From NCBI GenBank assembly GCA_036924285.1, contig JAYKYS010000002.1, positions 49,367,501 through 49,431,500 on the forward strand: a stretch of 64,000 nt of DNA. Direction: 5' to 3'. This document shows, piece by piece, positions 1-10,443 of the stretch. This DNA comes from Asterella californica (taxonomy: Eukaryota > Streptophyta > Marchantiopsida > Marchantiales > Aytoniaceae). A program made the position numbers and the translations under genes. How positions within the stretch are numbered: the stretch's first letter is position 1; every line of letters begins with the position of its first letter. The notes beneath the pieces are model-generated. The model was not told the origin of the DNA. It did not search any database and saw only the letters and a program-made list of their open reading frames with translations.

Positions 1-498
1 ATGATATTTAAATTTGAGTTCATAAACTGTTATTAATTTGATTGGTTATAACAAGAAGACAATTAACTATGCAATTCATATTAAACTAAATTTTGACCTC
101 ACAATGTACATACTACATTTTAGACAAAACTCTTTGTCCTTAGACATGAATGAAATCCACAAGAGTAAGTGCAGTGATCAGAACTGGTTCATATACATGC
201 TATCTTACAGTTACATCTTAGTTTTAGATGTATAGAATACTTCAATGTTAGTTTAAGAATTACATAAAGAAATCTTGTAATAACAATAAAAAGATATAAT
301 TCTGATATATTTATGATTTATGATTTATGAGCAAAACCGGCCATCAGTAAATTCTATTTATAAATTAAAATACATATATGTTATGTGCTCTCAAATGAGA
401 ATGAATATGCATGCTTTCTAACTTAAAAAAAAAAAAAAAAAGGAACTGAAACCGTTAGTAACAAAGAACATTAAGTCATTGTTGGGTACATATTATTT
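1..498. other. AT-rich intergenic DNA
   Basis: No convincing gene is seen. The stretch is strongly AT-rich with many stops in all frames. It contains an A homopolymer of about 18 bases near 424-441 and a short ATGCATGC-type motif near 408-415 that recurs beside the hairpin repeats elsewhere in the window. Confidence 0.6.
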
Positions 499-1083
499 GC
501 ATGAAACATGAACTTTTGGGGAACCATTTTCCTCTTTTTGTTATCAGAAAATACATAAATATTAAATGAAATTATTCTACTAAGTTTAAAAATATATTTA
601 AATATCTATAGATGTTAAACATTAGATGAACCGAGACATAACAACACAAGGCAAGGAAACCTGAATGCGCTGCAAACTATATATGTCAGGGAGACTGAAA
701 AACAAGCGGTAAATTAATGAGAGATTTAATTGATTACCTAACCCTTTTCAGTTAGGTAATAAATTAAATCACATGTATATTCACCCTCTTCTCTTATTAC
801 ATAACCCTTCCATTGAGAAAGGTTAGGTAATCAATTAAATCCCTCATTAATTTATCGTTTATTCTTTTTATTCTCCCGAACATATACAATTTGCAGCACA
901 TTCGGTATTCCTTGCTTTATGGGTTATGTTGGTATGTCTCTCATCTCCAGATTCATCTAATCTTTGATATTTATAGATATTTAAATATATATTTTGAACT
1001 TAGTATAAACATTTATATAACATTTATGTATTTTTTGATAACAAGAAGAGGACAACGGTTCTTCAGAAGTTCATATTGCATGC
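499..1083. repeat. Large fold-back (inverted repeat) element
   Basis: The left arm (about 499-757) and the reverse complement of the right arm (about 806-1083) align along most of their length. Both read GCATG-AACTT, then a GTTATC-AAAAATACATAAAT block, an AAATATCTATA block, CAAGGAA, GAATG-GCTGCAAA, and finally the AATTAATGAG and TTTAATTGATTACCTAAC stem. The centre holds smaller palindromes. The arms carry the same body found as single copies elsewhere (for example near 35576 and 51165), so this looks like two copies head to head. No coding capacity is seen. Confidence 0.75.
723..770. repeat. Type-B hairpin at the fold-back centre
   Basis: A 20-base arm starting GATTTAATTGATTACC and a 20-base arm ending AATAAATTAAATC flank an 8-base loop. 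The stem contains ATTAC paired with GTAAT. It is one member of the dispersed hairpin family. Confidence 0.7.
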
Positions 1084-2124
1084 TTATTTCACCTCTCCCA
1101 AAAGTTCAAAAGAAGAAGAATATGCATCGGCTGTTTAATTTATTATCTAACCCTTCCTAATTAACTGATTGATTATTTGAATTGAACAGGCTGCAATACT
1201 TATACTCTTCAAGGCACGGCTGGACACTTTACACTTATGGGTTAAGTCTGGCTCCTTCTGCATGTGTTGGTTCAACTAATATATAATAATTAAAAAATAA
1301 TTTAGTTATTTTATCAACTTAAAATATATTTTTTATCTAACATATTTATCTTTCCTGTATCATTTAAGAGTTCTGTATCATTAACGGAATAAAAGTTCCC
1401 CAGAAATTAATCGGGCATTGGGAATTGAAAACCACTTCTTCAACAACATAAGTGTAATAGTTTGAGATAGAGGTATTTCATTTAAGAATATAAAGTTTTG
1501 ATGCAAATGATCAGACAAAGCAGTAACAAAAATTCAACAATCCCAAAAAGTCCCATGCACATGTTTACAAAATTGGATGAAACCTCAGACAAAACGGTAA
1601 ACAGAAAAGTCCACAGATCACAAAAGATCCATTGCACATCCGGCCATTCATGATATCCAAATTGTAACATGGTCCGTTAATAGTGTTCAAGTTGTTATAC
1701 ATCTAACAGATTATTATCTATAATAGAATCCTTGCATAAATTATCTACAATAATCGCATCGTTCCATAAATTCTCAGAAACATACTCGCTATAATAAACC
1801 ACACACCTGCATAATCAACCATAAAGGAAGAGTAAGATAATAAATTAAATCACCCAAAATTTAATGATTATTTGAGATCAGACCTCGTTCCTATTATCAC
1901 GCGATATATAGGTGTATATGCATCTCAAACGACTTAGCCCAAGATAGATGAAAAAAGAACAAAAGATATGAAAAAAAGAAAAGACATAATGGATTGGTTC
2001 CAGAAGGTAGAAAGGACTCACTGATTATTTTTATCTTTCGAATTTTTCTTTTCATTTCAGATTGAACATCTGCTTTTTTTGCAAGAGGGGTCGCTTTGTC
2101 GAATATATATGCATATTTTAAGCA
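1084..2124. other. AT-rich intergenic DNA left of the Copia insertion
   Basis: No supported gene. A partial hairpin-family piece (TTTAATTTATTATCTAACCC) lies near 1134-1157. A minus-strand open frame of about 60 codons near 1482-1670 has a hydrophobic, low-complexity translation and no recognisable domain, so it was not called. Confidence 0.5.
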
Positions 2125-2129
2125 TAAAC
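2125..2129. repeat. Copia target-site duplication, left copy
   Basis: TAAAC directly precedes the left LTR and matches TAAAC at 18423-18427 after the right LTR. A perfect 5-bp duplication is the usual footprint of Ty1/Copia integration and fixes both outer ends. Confidence 0.95.
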
Positions 2130-2358
2130 TGTAGAAAGATCGATACTTCGAGGACACTCCAAGAAGAGAGAGAGCGAGTAGACAAGGAAGTAAAATAGGA
2201 ATGAGATGAGAGAGGCTTTGTCTCTCTCTGTATATATAGTGGAGGTGAGTACAAGGGAAACCCTAATGGTGGGTTAGCCCTCTAACTAACTCTAACAACC
2301 CTAACCACTCCGGCTAATGATAATCGTCGATCTACTAGAGCTTGGGACTATATCAACA
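2130..2358 (-). repeat. Copia 3' LTR
   Basis: On the minus strand it runs TGTTGATATAG to TTTCTACA, with TG/CA ends. A TATATATA box lies at 2231-2238, in the same place as in the other LTR. The 9 differences from the 5' LTR are all transitions except one, as expected from gradual decay after insertion. Confidence 0.95.
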
Positions 2359-3727
2359 CTCCCATTCAAGCTCATCTCTACATCCTGTACTCCTAGACAA
2401 TGTCTGAAAGCATCAAACTTATCTCTAGGCAACGTCTTATTGAAGATATCGGCAACCTGATCTCCTGTGCTCACATAACTGAGCTCAATCTCTCTTGCAA
2501 GGACCTTCTCTCTAATAAAGTGATAGTGCACCTCAATGTGCTTCGTCCTAGCATGGAAAACAGGATTACTAGCTAACTTCATGTTGCTAATGTTGTCTGT
2601 ATATACAACAACAGGATCTGTACACTCCACATCAATATCAGATAGCAGACATCGAAGCCAAATCGATTCGCATGTTGCGTTCGTTGCTCCTCGATACTCT
2701 GCTTCCGTGGATGACAAAGCAACTGTGTGTTGCTTCTTAGAAGCCCAGCTTATAGCAGCGCTTCCAAGTCCAAAAGCGTAACCTGACGTGGATCTCCTGT
2801 CGGCACTTCCTGTCCAATCAGCATCTGTGTAGCCATGTAACAACAATGGTCCACCGTATCGAGAGTGAAGTCCGTACTGCATCGAGAACTTCACGCAGCG
2901 GAGGATCCGCTTGACAGCCTCAAAATGTGGTCTCCGTGGTGACTGCATGAACTGACTAATCAGACCGACAGCATAACTCAAGTCTGATCTGGTGATGGTC
3001 AGGTAGATAAGACTTCCAACCATCTGTTTGTACATGCGTGGATCATCCAACAACTCACCATCCTCTGCTCCTAGCTTTACCCCTTGCTCTAATGGTGTAG
3101 CAATGGGTTTGCAATCAAGCATACCAAATCTCTCAAGCATACTGAGAGCATACTGTCGCTGTACAAGCCAAACATCCTTCCCATCTCTAATGAACTCCAC
3201 AACAAGGAAGTACTTGAGTTCTTCTAAGTCCATCATCTCGAACTCGGACTTCAAGTGATCCTTGATCTGAGAAATAAGCTCCTCAAAGTTATCGGTAATG
3301 ATCAAGTCATCAACATAGATGATGATCACAACAATCCGGTCTCGTATTCTCAATGAATACAAGGTAGAGTCTGAACTACAAAGATGGAAACCAAGAGACT
3401 GCAAATAAGAATTGATCTTTGCATACCATGCTCTTGGTGCTTGTTTCAGACCATAGAGAGCCTTCCGTAACTTACATACACGGGAAGGGAACATAGGATC
3501 CTCATAACCAGGAGGTTGCTGCATGTAGACCTCCTCTTCAAGATCGCCGTTGAGGAAAGCGTTCTTGAAGTCCATCTGGTGCATCTTCCAACCTTTCTGA
3601 GTTGCAATTGCAACTGCTGTTCGAATAGTCACCATCTTCGCAACAGGAGCAAAGGTCTCCTCAAAATCCACTCCATGTTGCTGTGCGTAGCCCTTAGCTA
3701 CAAATCTGACCTTGTACCGACACACGG
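2301..3727 (-). pseudogene. Copia pol C-terminal part: reverse transcriptase and RNase H
   Basis: This is the downstream half of the split polyprotein. Visible motifs in order are VRFVAKGYAQ and FEETFAPVAKM (RT N-terminal fingers), FLNGDLEEEVYM, GLKQAPRAWY, the catalytic YVDDL, then RNase H motifs TDADWTGSADRRSTSGYAF, SSTEAEYRGA and HARTKHIEVHYHF. The frame is open from the nested insertion boundary to the stop at 2301. It passes the polypurine tract and continues about 20 codons into the LTR, which suggests that the original stop was lost or that the stop lies in the LTR. The apparent upstream start belongs to the inserted LTR, so this half cannot be expressed normally. Confidence 0.95.
2359..2366 (-). 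promoter_or_regulatory. Copia polypurine tract
   Basis: The minus strand reads AATGGGAG directly before the 3' LTR. This is the purine-rich primer site for second-strand synthesis, short but correctly placed. The pol reading frame runs straight through it. Confidence 0.65.
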
Positions 3728-3728
3728 T
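3724..3728. repeat. Target-site duplication of the nested element, left
   Basis: ACGG(T) here matches ACGG(T) at 14730-14734. The last T can belong to the duplication or to the element's terminal TG, so the length is 4 or 5 bp. Joining across the element restores the Copia RT frame. Confidence 0.9.
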
Positions 3729-5756
3729 GTCGTGTCGTGGACCGGCTCCTACATGAAAATCAAATTTTGACTTTTGTCGCTCCAAAGACACTTATGGGTA
3801 AGACAAGCTAGGCCCTAGCTTACGAGTTTTTGGTACAATTTCAGATCTCCATTTCCATCGCATAGATGGGTAGAGCTCCTTGTCAGCTTTCCATAAGCAC
3901 TTTGTCTACTTCGTTTGGACGCCTAGTGGAGAAGTTACATGACTCAAAAGATGGAGAAAACAAGCTAGGCCCCAGCTTACGGGTTTTTGGCACCATTTCG
4001 GATCTTTGTTTTCATCGCATAGATGGATAGAGCTCCTTGTCAGCTTTCCATAGGCACTTTGTCTACTTCGTTTGGGCGCCTAGTGGAGAAGTTACAGGAC
4101 TCGAAAGATGGAGAAAACAAGCTAGGCCCCAGCTTACGGGCTTTTGGCGCAACTTCGGATCTTCACTTTCATCACATAGATGGGTAGAGCTCGTTGTCAG
4201 CATTCCATGGGCATCTTGTTTACTTCGTTTGGACATCCAGAGAAGAAGTTATACGATTCGAAAGAAGGTAAAATCAAGCTAGGTCTCTGGTTACTTGCTG
4301 ACTGGGTATTTAGGGCTTCAGACGTTATATCAAAGACGTAAGGGACCTGCTTCTTATTATTCAGGTATTCAGGAGAAAACTGTACGTACAGAGACTGTTG
4401 CAAAGGGGTGCTTAAGGGGCTAGCTTGCGTCTACGACCTGTCGATGGATGGTTCGGGAGATTTAAGAGTCCAATGCAAGCGCGCAAGGCGTCGTTGGGTT
4501 CAGATTTGTGCAGGCTACGCATTGGTTCAAACGGTTTGGGAAGAGACGGATCGGGGAGTGCATACTGAGTGAAATTGAGACGCATGAAGCAGATTTGGAG
4601 GATTTCAGTTACCTGTGAAGGAGAGTTGGACCGTTCGGGCCGTTCCGGAGTCCAAACTTGCTGTCCTTGGATCCATTGGGATCAAAACACCGAGTTCTAC
4701 AGGAAATTGAAGACGACACTAGTTTTCATCGGACGGTTTGGAAGTTCTGAGTGAAATTGGCTCGCAGGGAAGCGTTTACATCAGATTTTCGTTCGCCTGC
4801 GACCTGAGATTGGGTTGTTCTTCGCGATCGGTGAGCCAAGCTCTTCGTTCTTGGTGCCTACGCGATCAGGGAGTCTTCATGTACGCATAGGAGAAGACTG
4901 TACGTGAATTGGATTGTTGGTTTGAGTGTGGTGAGCAAGTTTGAGCCGCAGGGAGCTGATTTACGTCAGTTTTTTGCAACCTGCGATCAAATTTCTTGCG
5001 TGGTTTTGCAAAGGGAACTCCAAACGACTTGTTTGGAGTCTTGTTGGGTTCAGGGTAGCTAGATCTATCTACCAGAGAAGACGGATATCAGTTTAGGCGA
5101 TCCGTTTGTGCGTGGTGTGCGGTTTTAAGCCGCAGGGAGCAGTTTTTGAAGATTCGGTCACCTGCGACCGAAAATCAGCGATACCTCGGCTATCAGGAGT
5201 TGGATCTGAAGGTTTCTTGGGTTAACGAAGTCAGCAGAGGAGACCCTATCGACATCTGAAGTCCGTTCAGCGAAAGGAGGAAGCCCACAGATAGACCTTT
5301 TTCGGTTTCTTCGCTACGGGTTTTGCTCTTTTGAGTTCGTTAGAGTTCTGGTTGGCTGTATACAGCTTGTGGTAGCTAGCTTTAGCTAAGAGCTTATACA
5401 TGGATGTGGTTTGGACTTGAATTTGAATCGCGTGATATTGCTGTGGCTCTATTTGTTAGCAAAGAGAAGTTTCTCTTGCTTTGAGCTACGCTTCGGTGGT
5501 TTTGGGTCAGGGTTGTGATTCAAGGGTTGTTTTCAGGAGCTTTTGAATCAGGTTACAGACCGCTCTAGTCTGTTTTTCAGTTCTGTGCTCTTAGGAGAAA
5601 GAATCGACAGTGTACATACATTTGGAGTGTATATATCGCAGCGTTCGTTTTCGTGGTTGTTTTTCTCTGTCTTGTCTCTGTTTCAGCACACAACATCTCC
5701 ACAGCCAGGAACCTCGCGTTTTCCTGGACATCCTTCACGCAATATCCGACACGACA
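3728..5756 (+). repeat. LTR1 of the nested element (2,029 bp)
   Basis: TG/CA ends lie within a perfect 10-base terminal inverted repeat. The upstream third carries a 157-bp tandem repeat. A TATATAT motif near 5632-5638, about 120 bp from the 3' end, is a candidate promoter TATA box. Against LTR3 I count 7 substitutions in the first 400 bases or so, far fewer than against LTR2. Confidence 0.95.
3804..4280 (+). repeat. 157-bp tandem repeat array in LTR1
   Basis: The marker CAAGCTAGG recurs at 3804, 3961, 4118 and 4275, exactly 157 bases apart. Each unit also has CAGCTTACGGG, GATGGGTAGAGCTC, TTGTCAGC-TTCCAT and GGAGAAGTTACA blocks. The array lies in the presumed U3 region, where it could act as repeated enhancer-like modules. 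Confidence 0.9.
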
Positions 5757-5936
5757 TGATACGGTGGTGAACTCGACGTGAAGGTCTGGGGTGGAGATTT
5801 CTTCTGTGTGTTAGAACTGGGCAGAAGAGATCAGCAATCATGAACGAGGATGAGGATGGATATGGTTGTTCGGGAGGATGTTGTGGACTTGGGATGATGG
5901 ATTTTTAGACGGTTGGGATCATGGGAGGATGGGAGG
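5757..5936 (+). promoter_or_regulatory. 5' leader of internal domain 1, with candidate primer-binding site
   Basis: TGGTGAACTCGACG at 5765-5778 starts with the TGG expected opposite a tRNA CCA end and is conserved in internal copy 2. It lies about 8 bases after the LTR here and about 4 bases after LTR2. It does not match the usual initiator-Met primer, and I cannot name the tRNA. Confidence 0.4.
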
Positions 5937-7532
5937 ATGAGACGAGCCATGACTATGGATGGGATGGACGGATCAGATGGGATATCAGGGGTGCAGTTGG
6001 ATGCAACAACTGCACGTTTGTTTCAAGCCTTCACTTTGTTTATGCGACAAGAGCAAGGGAACCAACAAAAGGAGGCTTTGGGGACGAAGGTGCTTCGGAG
6101 AGTGATCGACAAACTCGATCTATTTGATGGGGAAGACATCTCAAAGTACTTGAGATGTTACAAGATGGAGATGGATTTGGATCAGGTACCGGAGAAGGAG
6201 ATGATCAAGACGTTCGAACTCGCTGCGGTACCTGAGATAAGGGAGCATGTGAAGGGTCTAACAACGCGTTTTGGGAGGAACAGGGATGCATTTTCACATG
6301 CGCTGAGGGAAGAGTATTTCTTGGGAAACTCAGATCGAGTAACCAAGAAATCATTTTTGGGATGGGTCAACGGATCCAGCAAGGGTTTACAACCTACAGA
6401 GCTGTTAAAGGAGTTTGAGAGACAATTCTCTCAACTACGTCGGGTGGACAAGCTAACCTTGGAGAGCTACAAGACGGAGCTATTTCTTCAAGCTGCGGAT
6501 GAACCATGGCAGGAACAGTTGGAGTTACTTCTGGAGGACGGGGAGGAAGAAGAAGGATTGACAAGGAATTGGGAGGTTGTGCATGAAGCGGTTGAGCTTC
6601 TTGTCCGGAGACTTACGAGAGAAAGGGTTACAAGGTCGACACCTGTATCGCTAACTACCACACCAGTTCAAGTAGTATCTGAGGTTCAACCTCCAGTTGT
6701 GGTTGTAGAGGAGAAGGATCCAACCATCGAAGACCTACGGCAAAAGATGCAAGATCTACAAGCTAAGGTGACTAGGTTGGAGGATAAAGGATCATCGACC
6801 AAGATGGAGCTTGTACCCAAACCAGCTTGGGTACATCACTGCTTGTGGTGTGATGATACTGATCATGAGCGGGACGATTGCATTGACTTTGCAGAGTCTT
6901 TGCAACTTGAGGTTATTTCTTGGGAGGATGGAAAGGTTGCATTCACAAGTACGGGTACTCTCCTTCAAGCCAACGTTGGTAAAGGAGGGATGAAGAAGAT
7001 TGTGGATGATTACCTTGCGGCACATGCAGTTGTAGCTATCGAAGCTACAAGTTATGGTGCTAAGGTGGAGGAGATTGAGCATGATCTCCATATGAATGAT
7101 TTGGATGAGCACGTGGATCCAAGCGAGCTCAAGTTGACTACTGCATCCACGATGCAGAGTGAGAAGAAGAGACAAGAAGAGACTTCTTCGGAAAAGCAAG
7201 CTAAGGAAGATAAGATTCAACAAGAAACTATTCTTCCTGAACAGGCAATGGAGGACGATCCTTCACAACCGGAGGAGATGGTTGGGGTGCAGACAGTGGA
7301 CATGGTTGATCTGGTTGCAAACATACAACAACCAGATATTGATGCAGTGATGGATGTGAAGGGAGGTTGGGAGGAGTGCATTCAAGATGTAAAAGTTGGG
7401 TTCCTATCACAGGAGGTCTTGGATGCGGCTACAACAGGAGTCCATGATGTCATCATTGACATCATCAAGGACGGACATGCTGAGGTTGAAGAAGAGTGGA
7501 CGGATGCTCTCGAGGCTACGGGTATAGGATGA
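5937..7532 (+). CDS. Gag protein of the nested element, intact copy
   Basis: A continuous frame of 531 codons from the first good ATG (5937); the frame is open a little further upstream. The N-terminal half has the retrotransposon Gag helical region (FDGEDISKYLRCYKMEMD, LAAVPEIREHV, LLKEFERQFSQLRRVDKLTL, ELFLQAADEPWQEQLELL). A predicted coiled coil (EDLRQKMQDLQAKVTRLEDK) follows. Next is a CX2CX4HX4C zinc knuckle (CLWCDDTDHERDDC) for nucleic-acid binding, then an acidic, glutamine-rich tail. No protease or polymerase motif follows. It would form the virus-like particle, with enzymes supplied by another element. This copy has no internal stop, unlike internal copy 2. Confidence 0.85.
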   Translation: MRRAMTMDGMDGSDGISGVQLDATTARLFQAFTLFMRQEQGNQQKEALGTKVLRRVIDKLDLFDGEDISKYLRCYKMEMDLDQVPEKEMIKTFELAAVPEIREHVKGLTTRFGRNRDAFSHALREEYFLGNSDRVTKKSFLGWVNGSSKGLQPTELLKEFERQFSQLRRVDKLTLESYKTELFLQAADEPWQEQLELLLEDGEEEEGLTRNWEVVHEAVELLVRRLTRERVTRSTPVSLTTTPVQVVSEVQPPVVVVEEKDPTIEDLRQKMQDLQAKVTRLEDKGSSTKMELVPKPAWVHHCLWCDDTDHERDDCIDFAESLQLEVISWEDGKVAFTSTGTLLQANVGKGGMKKIVDDYLAAHAVVAIEATSYGAKVEEIEHDLHMNDLDEHVDPSELKLTTASTMQSEKKRQEETSSEKQAKEDKIQQETILPEQAMEDDPSQPEEMVGVQTVDMVDLVANIQQPDIDAVMDVKGGWEECIQDVKVGFLSQEVLDAATTGVHDVIIDIIKDGHAEVEEEWTDALEATGIG

Positions 7533-8214
7533 CGGGTAAGGATGGCTTACAAGGGAAAAGCCATTGCTGAAGGTGATTTGTGTTGGGAGGATGATGCTTG
7601 GGGGATTGTAAATATTTTCAGGAAGGTTGAGAGAATGATGCTTGGGAGGTTGTGAGGATTTTCAGAAGAAGATATCAGGGAGGATGATGGTTGAGGAAGA
7701 TACTATTCTACAGCGAGACAATGATGGTTGCGATTGAGGATTTTGGTTGCAGCAGTGTGGTTCTTTTTTTTCAGAAAACAAAAAAAAGAAGAGTTGGATA
7801 GGTACGATGACATGTACAGACTTGAGATTGAGGGTTATAGTCAGGATACGCGGTGATGATTGGGAGGATGGGTGATGTCTACTACGACATTCGGATCACA
7901 AACCTCGACGATGAGGTTCTACAAGACGGATGGAAGACATTTTTATGGTATGATGGGTTATTCTTTCTACGTCTTCGCATACTGAAAATGTGTAGATTTA
8001 GAGGGGGTGATTGGATGGGAGGTTCGAGATGAAGATCGATGAGCATGGATCTAGGGAGGATCATGGCAGGGTAGCAACTTCAAGATCACGATCGAGTTGC
8101 GGACTTGAGGATGAGGTTGAAATGGGAGGGAGGATAACAAGATGAGAATGAGTGTGCGTGCCGGTCCACTCCTTGGTTGGTATCTCTGGTGCATACCGGA
8201 GGATGCACATGTTT
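7533..8214 (+). other. Non-coding 3' part of internal domain 1
   Basis: No open frame of note. The strand is rich in reiterated GGGAGGATG/TTGGGAGG-type motifs, giving a purine-heavy, G-rich sequence. Pol genes would normally stand here, so pol was replaced or lost. The same sequence is present at 12013-12687. Confidence 0.7.
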
Positions 8215-8226
8215 GGAGGGGGTGGA
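8215..8226 (+). promoter_or_regulatory. Polypurine tract before LTR2
   Basis: GGAGGGGGTGGA lies immediately before the LTR start and is repeated identically before LTR3. This is the expected plus-strand primer. Confidence 0.85.
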
Positions 8227-10245
8227 TGTCGTGTCGTGGACCGGCTCCTACCTGAAATTCAAACTTCGATGCTTGTCACTCCAAAGTCACTCATGAGAAG
8301 ACAAGCTAGGCCCCAGCTTACGGGTTTTTGGCACAATCTCAGATCTCCATTTTCATCACATAGATGGGTAGAGCTCCTTGTCAGCTTTCCACAGGCACTT
8401 TGTCTACTTCGTTTGGACACCTAGTGGAAAAGTTACAGGACTCGAAAGATGGAGAAAATAAGCTAGGCCCCAGCTTACGGGTTTTTGGCACAACTTCGGA
8501 TCTTCGTTTTTATTGCACCAGTGGATAGAGCTCCTTGTTAGCTTTCCATGGGCACTTCATCTACTTCGTTTGGACGCCTAGTGGAGAAGTTACAGGACTC
8601 GAAAGATGGAGAAAACAAGCTAGGCCCCAACTTACGGGCTTTTGGCGCAACTTCGGATCTTCACTTTCATCACATAGATGGGTAGAGCTCGCTGTCAGCT
8701 TTCCATGGGCATCTTGTTTACTTCGTTCGGACATCCAGAGAAGAAGTTATGTGATTTGAAAGAAGGTAAAATCAAGCTAGACCCCTAGTTACTTGCTGAC
8801 TGGGTATTTAGGGCTTCAGGCGTTATATCAAAGACGCAAGGGGCCTGCTTCTTATTATTGAGGGTTGAACTTCGTACGTACAGATTGTAACAAGGGGGCT
8901 GCTTAAGGGGCTTGCTTGCGCATGCGACCTGTCAGCGGACGGTGCGGGAGATTTGGAAGTCCAATGCAAACGCGCAAGGCGTCGTTGGGTTCAGATCTGT
9001 GCAGGCTACGTGTGGGTTAAGACGGTTTGGGAAGAGACGGATCGGGGGTGCGTACTGAGTGAAATTGAGACGGAGGAAGGAGATTTGGAGTTTTCAGTTA
9101 TCTGTGAAGGAGAGTTGGACCGCTCGGGCCGTTCCGGAGTCCAAACTTGCTGTCCTTGGATCCAACGGGATCAGAACACCGAGTTCTACAGGAAATTGAA
9201 GACGATACCAGTTTTCATCGGGCGGTTTGGAAGTTCTGAGTGAAATTGGCTCGCAGGGAAGCGCTTACATCAGATTTTCGTTCACCTGCGACCTGAGGTT
9301 GGGCTGTACTTCGCGATCGGTGAGCCAAGCTCTTCGTTCTTGGTGCCTACGCGATTAGGGAGTACTCATGTACGCATAGGAGAAGACTGTAAGTGAATTG
9401 GATTGTTGGTTTGGATGTGGTGAGCGAATTTGAGCCGCAGAGAACCGATTTACGTCAGTTTTTTGTAACCTGCGACTAAATTTCTCGAGTGGTTTTGCAA
9501 GAGGAACTCCAAACGGCTTGTTTGGAGTCTTGTTGGGTTCAGGGTAGCTAGATCTACCTACCAGAGAAGACAGATATCAGTTTGGACGATCCGTTTGTGC
9601 GGTGTGAGCGATTTTAAGCCGCAGGGAGGAGTTTTTGGAGGTTCGGTCACCTAGGACCGAAAATCGGCGATATCTCGGCTGTTGGGAGTCGGATCTGAAG
9701 GTTTCTTGGGTTAACGGAGTCAGCGGAGGAGACCCTATCGACATCTGAAGTCCGTCCAGTGAAAGGAGGAAGTCCACAGATAGGTCTTTTTCGATTTCTT
9801 CGCTACGGGTTTTGCTCTTTTGAGTTCGTTAGAGTTCTGGTTGGCTGTATACAGCTTGTGGTAGCTAGCTTTAGCTAAGAGCTTATACATGAATGTGGTT
9901 TGGACTTGGTTTTGGATCGCGTGATATTGTTGTGGCTATGTTTGTTAGCAAAGAGAAGTTTCTCTTGCTTTGAGCTACGCTTCGGCGATTTCGGGCTAGG
10001 GTTGCGATTCAGGGGTTTGTTTTAGGGCTTCTGAAGTAGGTTAGAGACCGCTCTGGTCTGTTCCTCAGTTTTGTGCTGTTAGGAGAAAGAGACGGCAGTG
10101 TACATACATTTGGAGTGATATATATCGCAGCATTCTTTTTCGTGGTTGTTCTTCTCTGTCTTGTCTCTGTTTCAGCACACAACATCTCCACAGCCAGGAA
10201 CCTCGCGTTTTCCTGGACATCCTTCACGCAATATCCGACACGACA
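8227..10245 (+). repeat. LTR2 (middle LTR, 2,019 bp, divergent)
   Basis: It has the same ends as LTR1 and LTR3 but many substitutions and small indels, already about a dozen in the first 85 bases. The 157-bp array is kept, with CAAGCTAGG-type markers at 8302, 8459 (one base changed), 8616 and 8773. Greater divergence of the middle LTR is the key evidence about how this unit arose. Confidence 0.95.
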
Positions 10246-10443
10246 TAGGTGGTGAACTCGACGTGAAGGTCCGGGGTGGAGATTTCTGTGTTTGAACTGG
10301 ACAGAAGAGATCAGCAATCATGAACGAGGATGAAGATGGATACGGTTGTTCGGGAGGATGTTGTGGACCTGGGATGATGGATTTCTAGACGGTTGGGATC
10401 ATGGGAGGATGGGAGGATGGGATGAGCCATGACTTTGGACGGA
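10246..10443 (+). other. 5' leader of internal domain 2
   Basis: Matches the leader of internal domain 1, including GGTGGTGAACTCGACG just after the LTR, with small deletions near the LTR junction. Confidence 0.7.

Noticed and set aside
2290..2310. Telomere-like AACCCTAACC
   Set aside because: A single occurrence inside each Copia LTR, not an array.
2536..3770. Plus-strand frames overlapping Copia pol
   Set aside because: Antisense shadows of the RT/RNase H coding sequence.
3804..4280. Regularly spaced repeats that could suggest a CRISPR array
   Set aside because: Units are 157 bp and contiguous, without unique spacers, and lie in the LTR of a plant retrotransposon.
5757..5778. Initiator-Met primer site for the nested element
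   Set aside because: The canonical TATCAGAGC is absent. Only an unidentified TGG-starting candidate is present.
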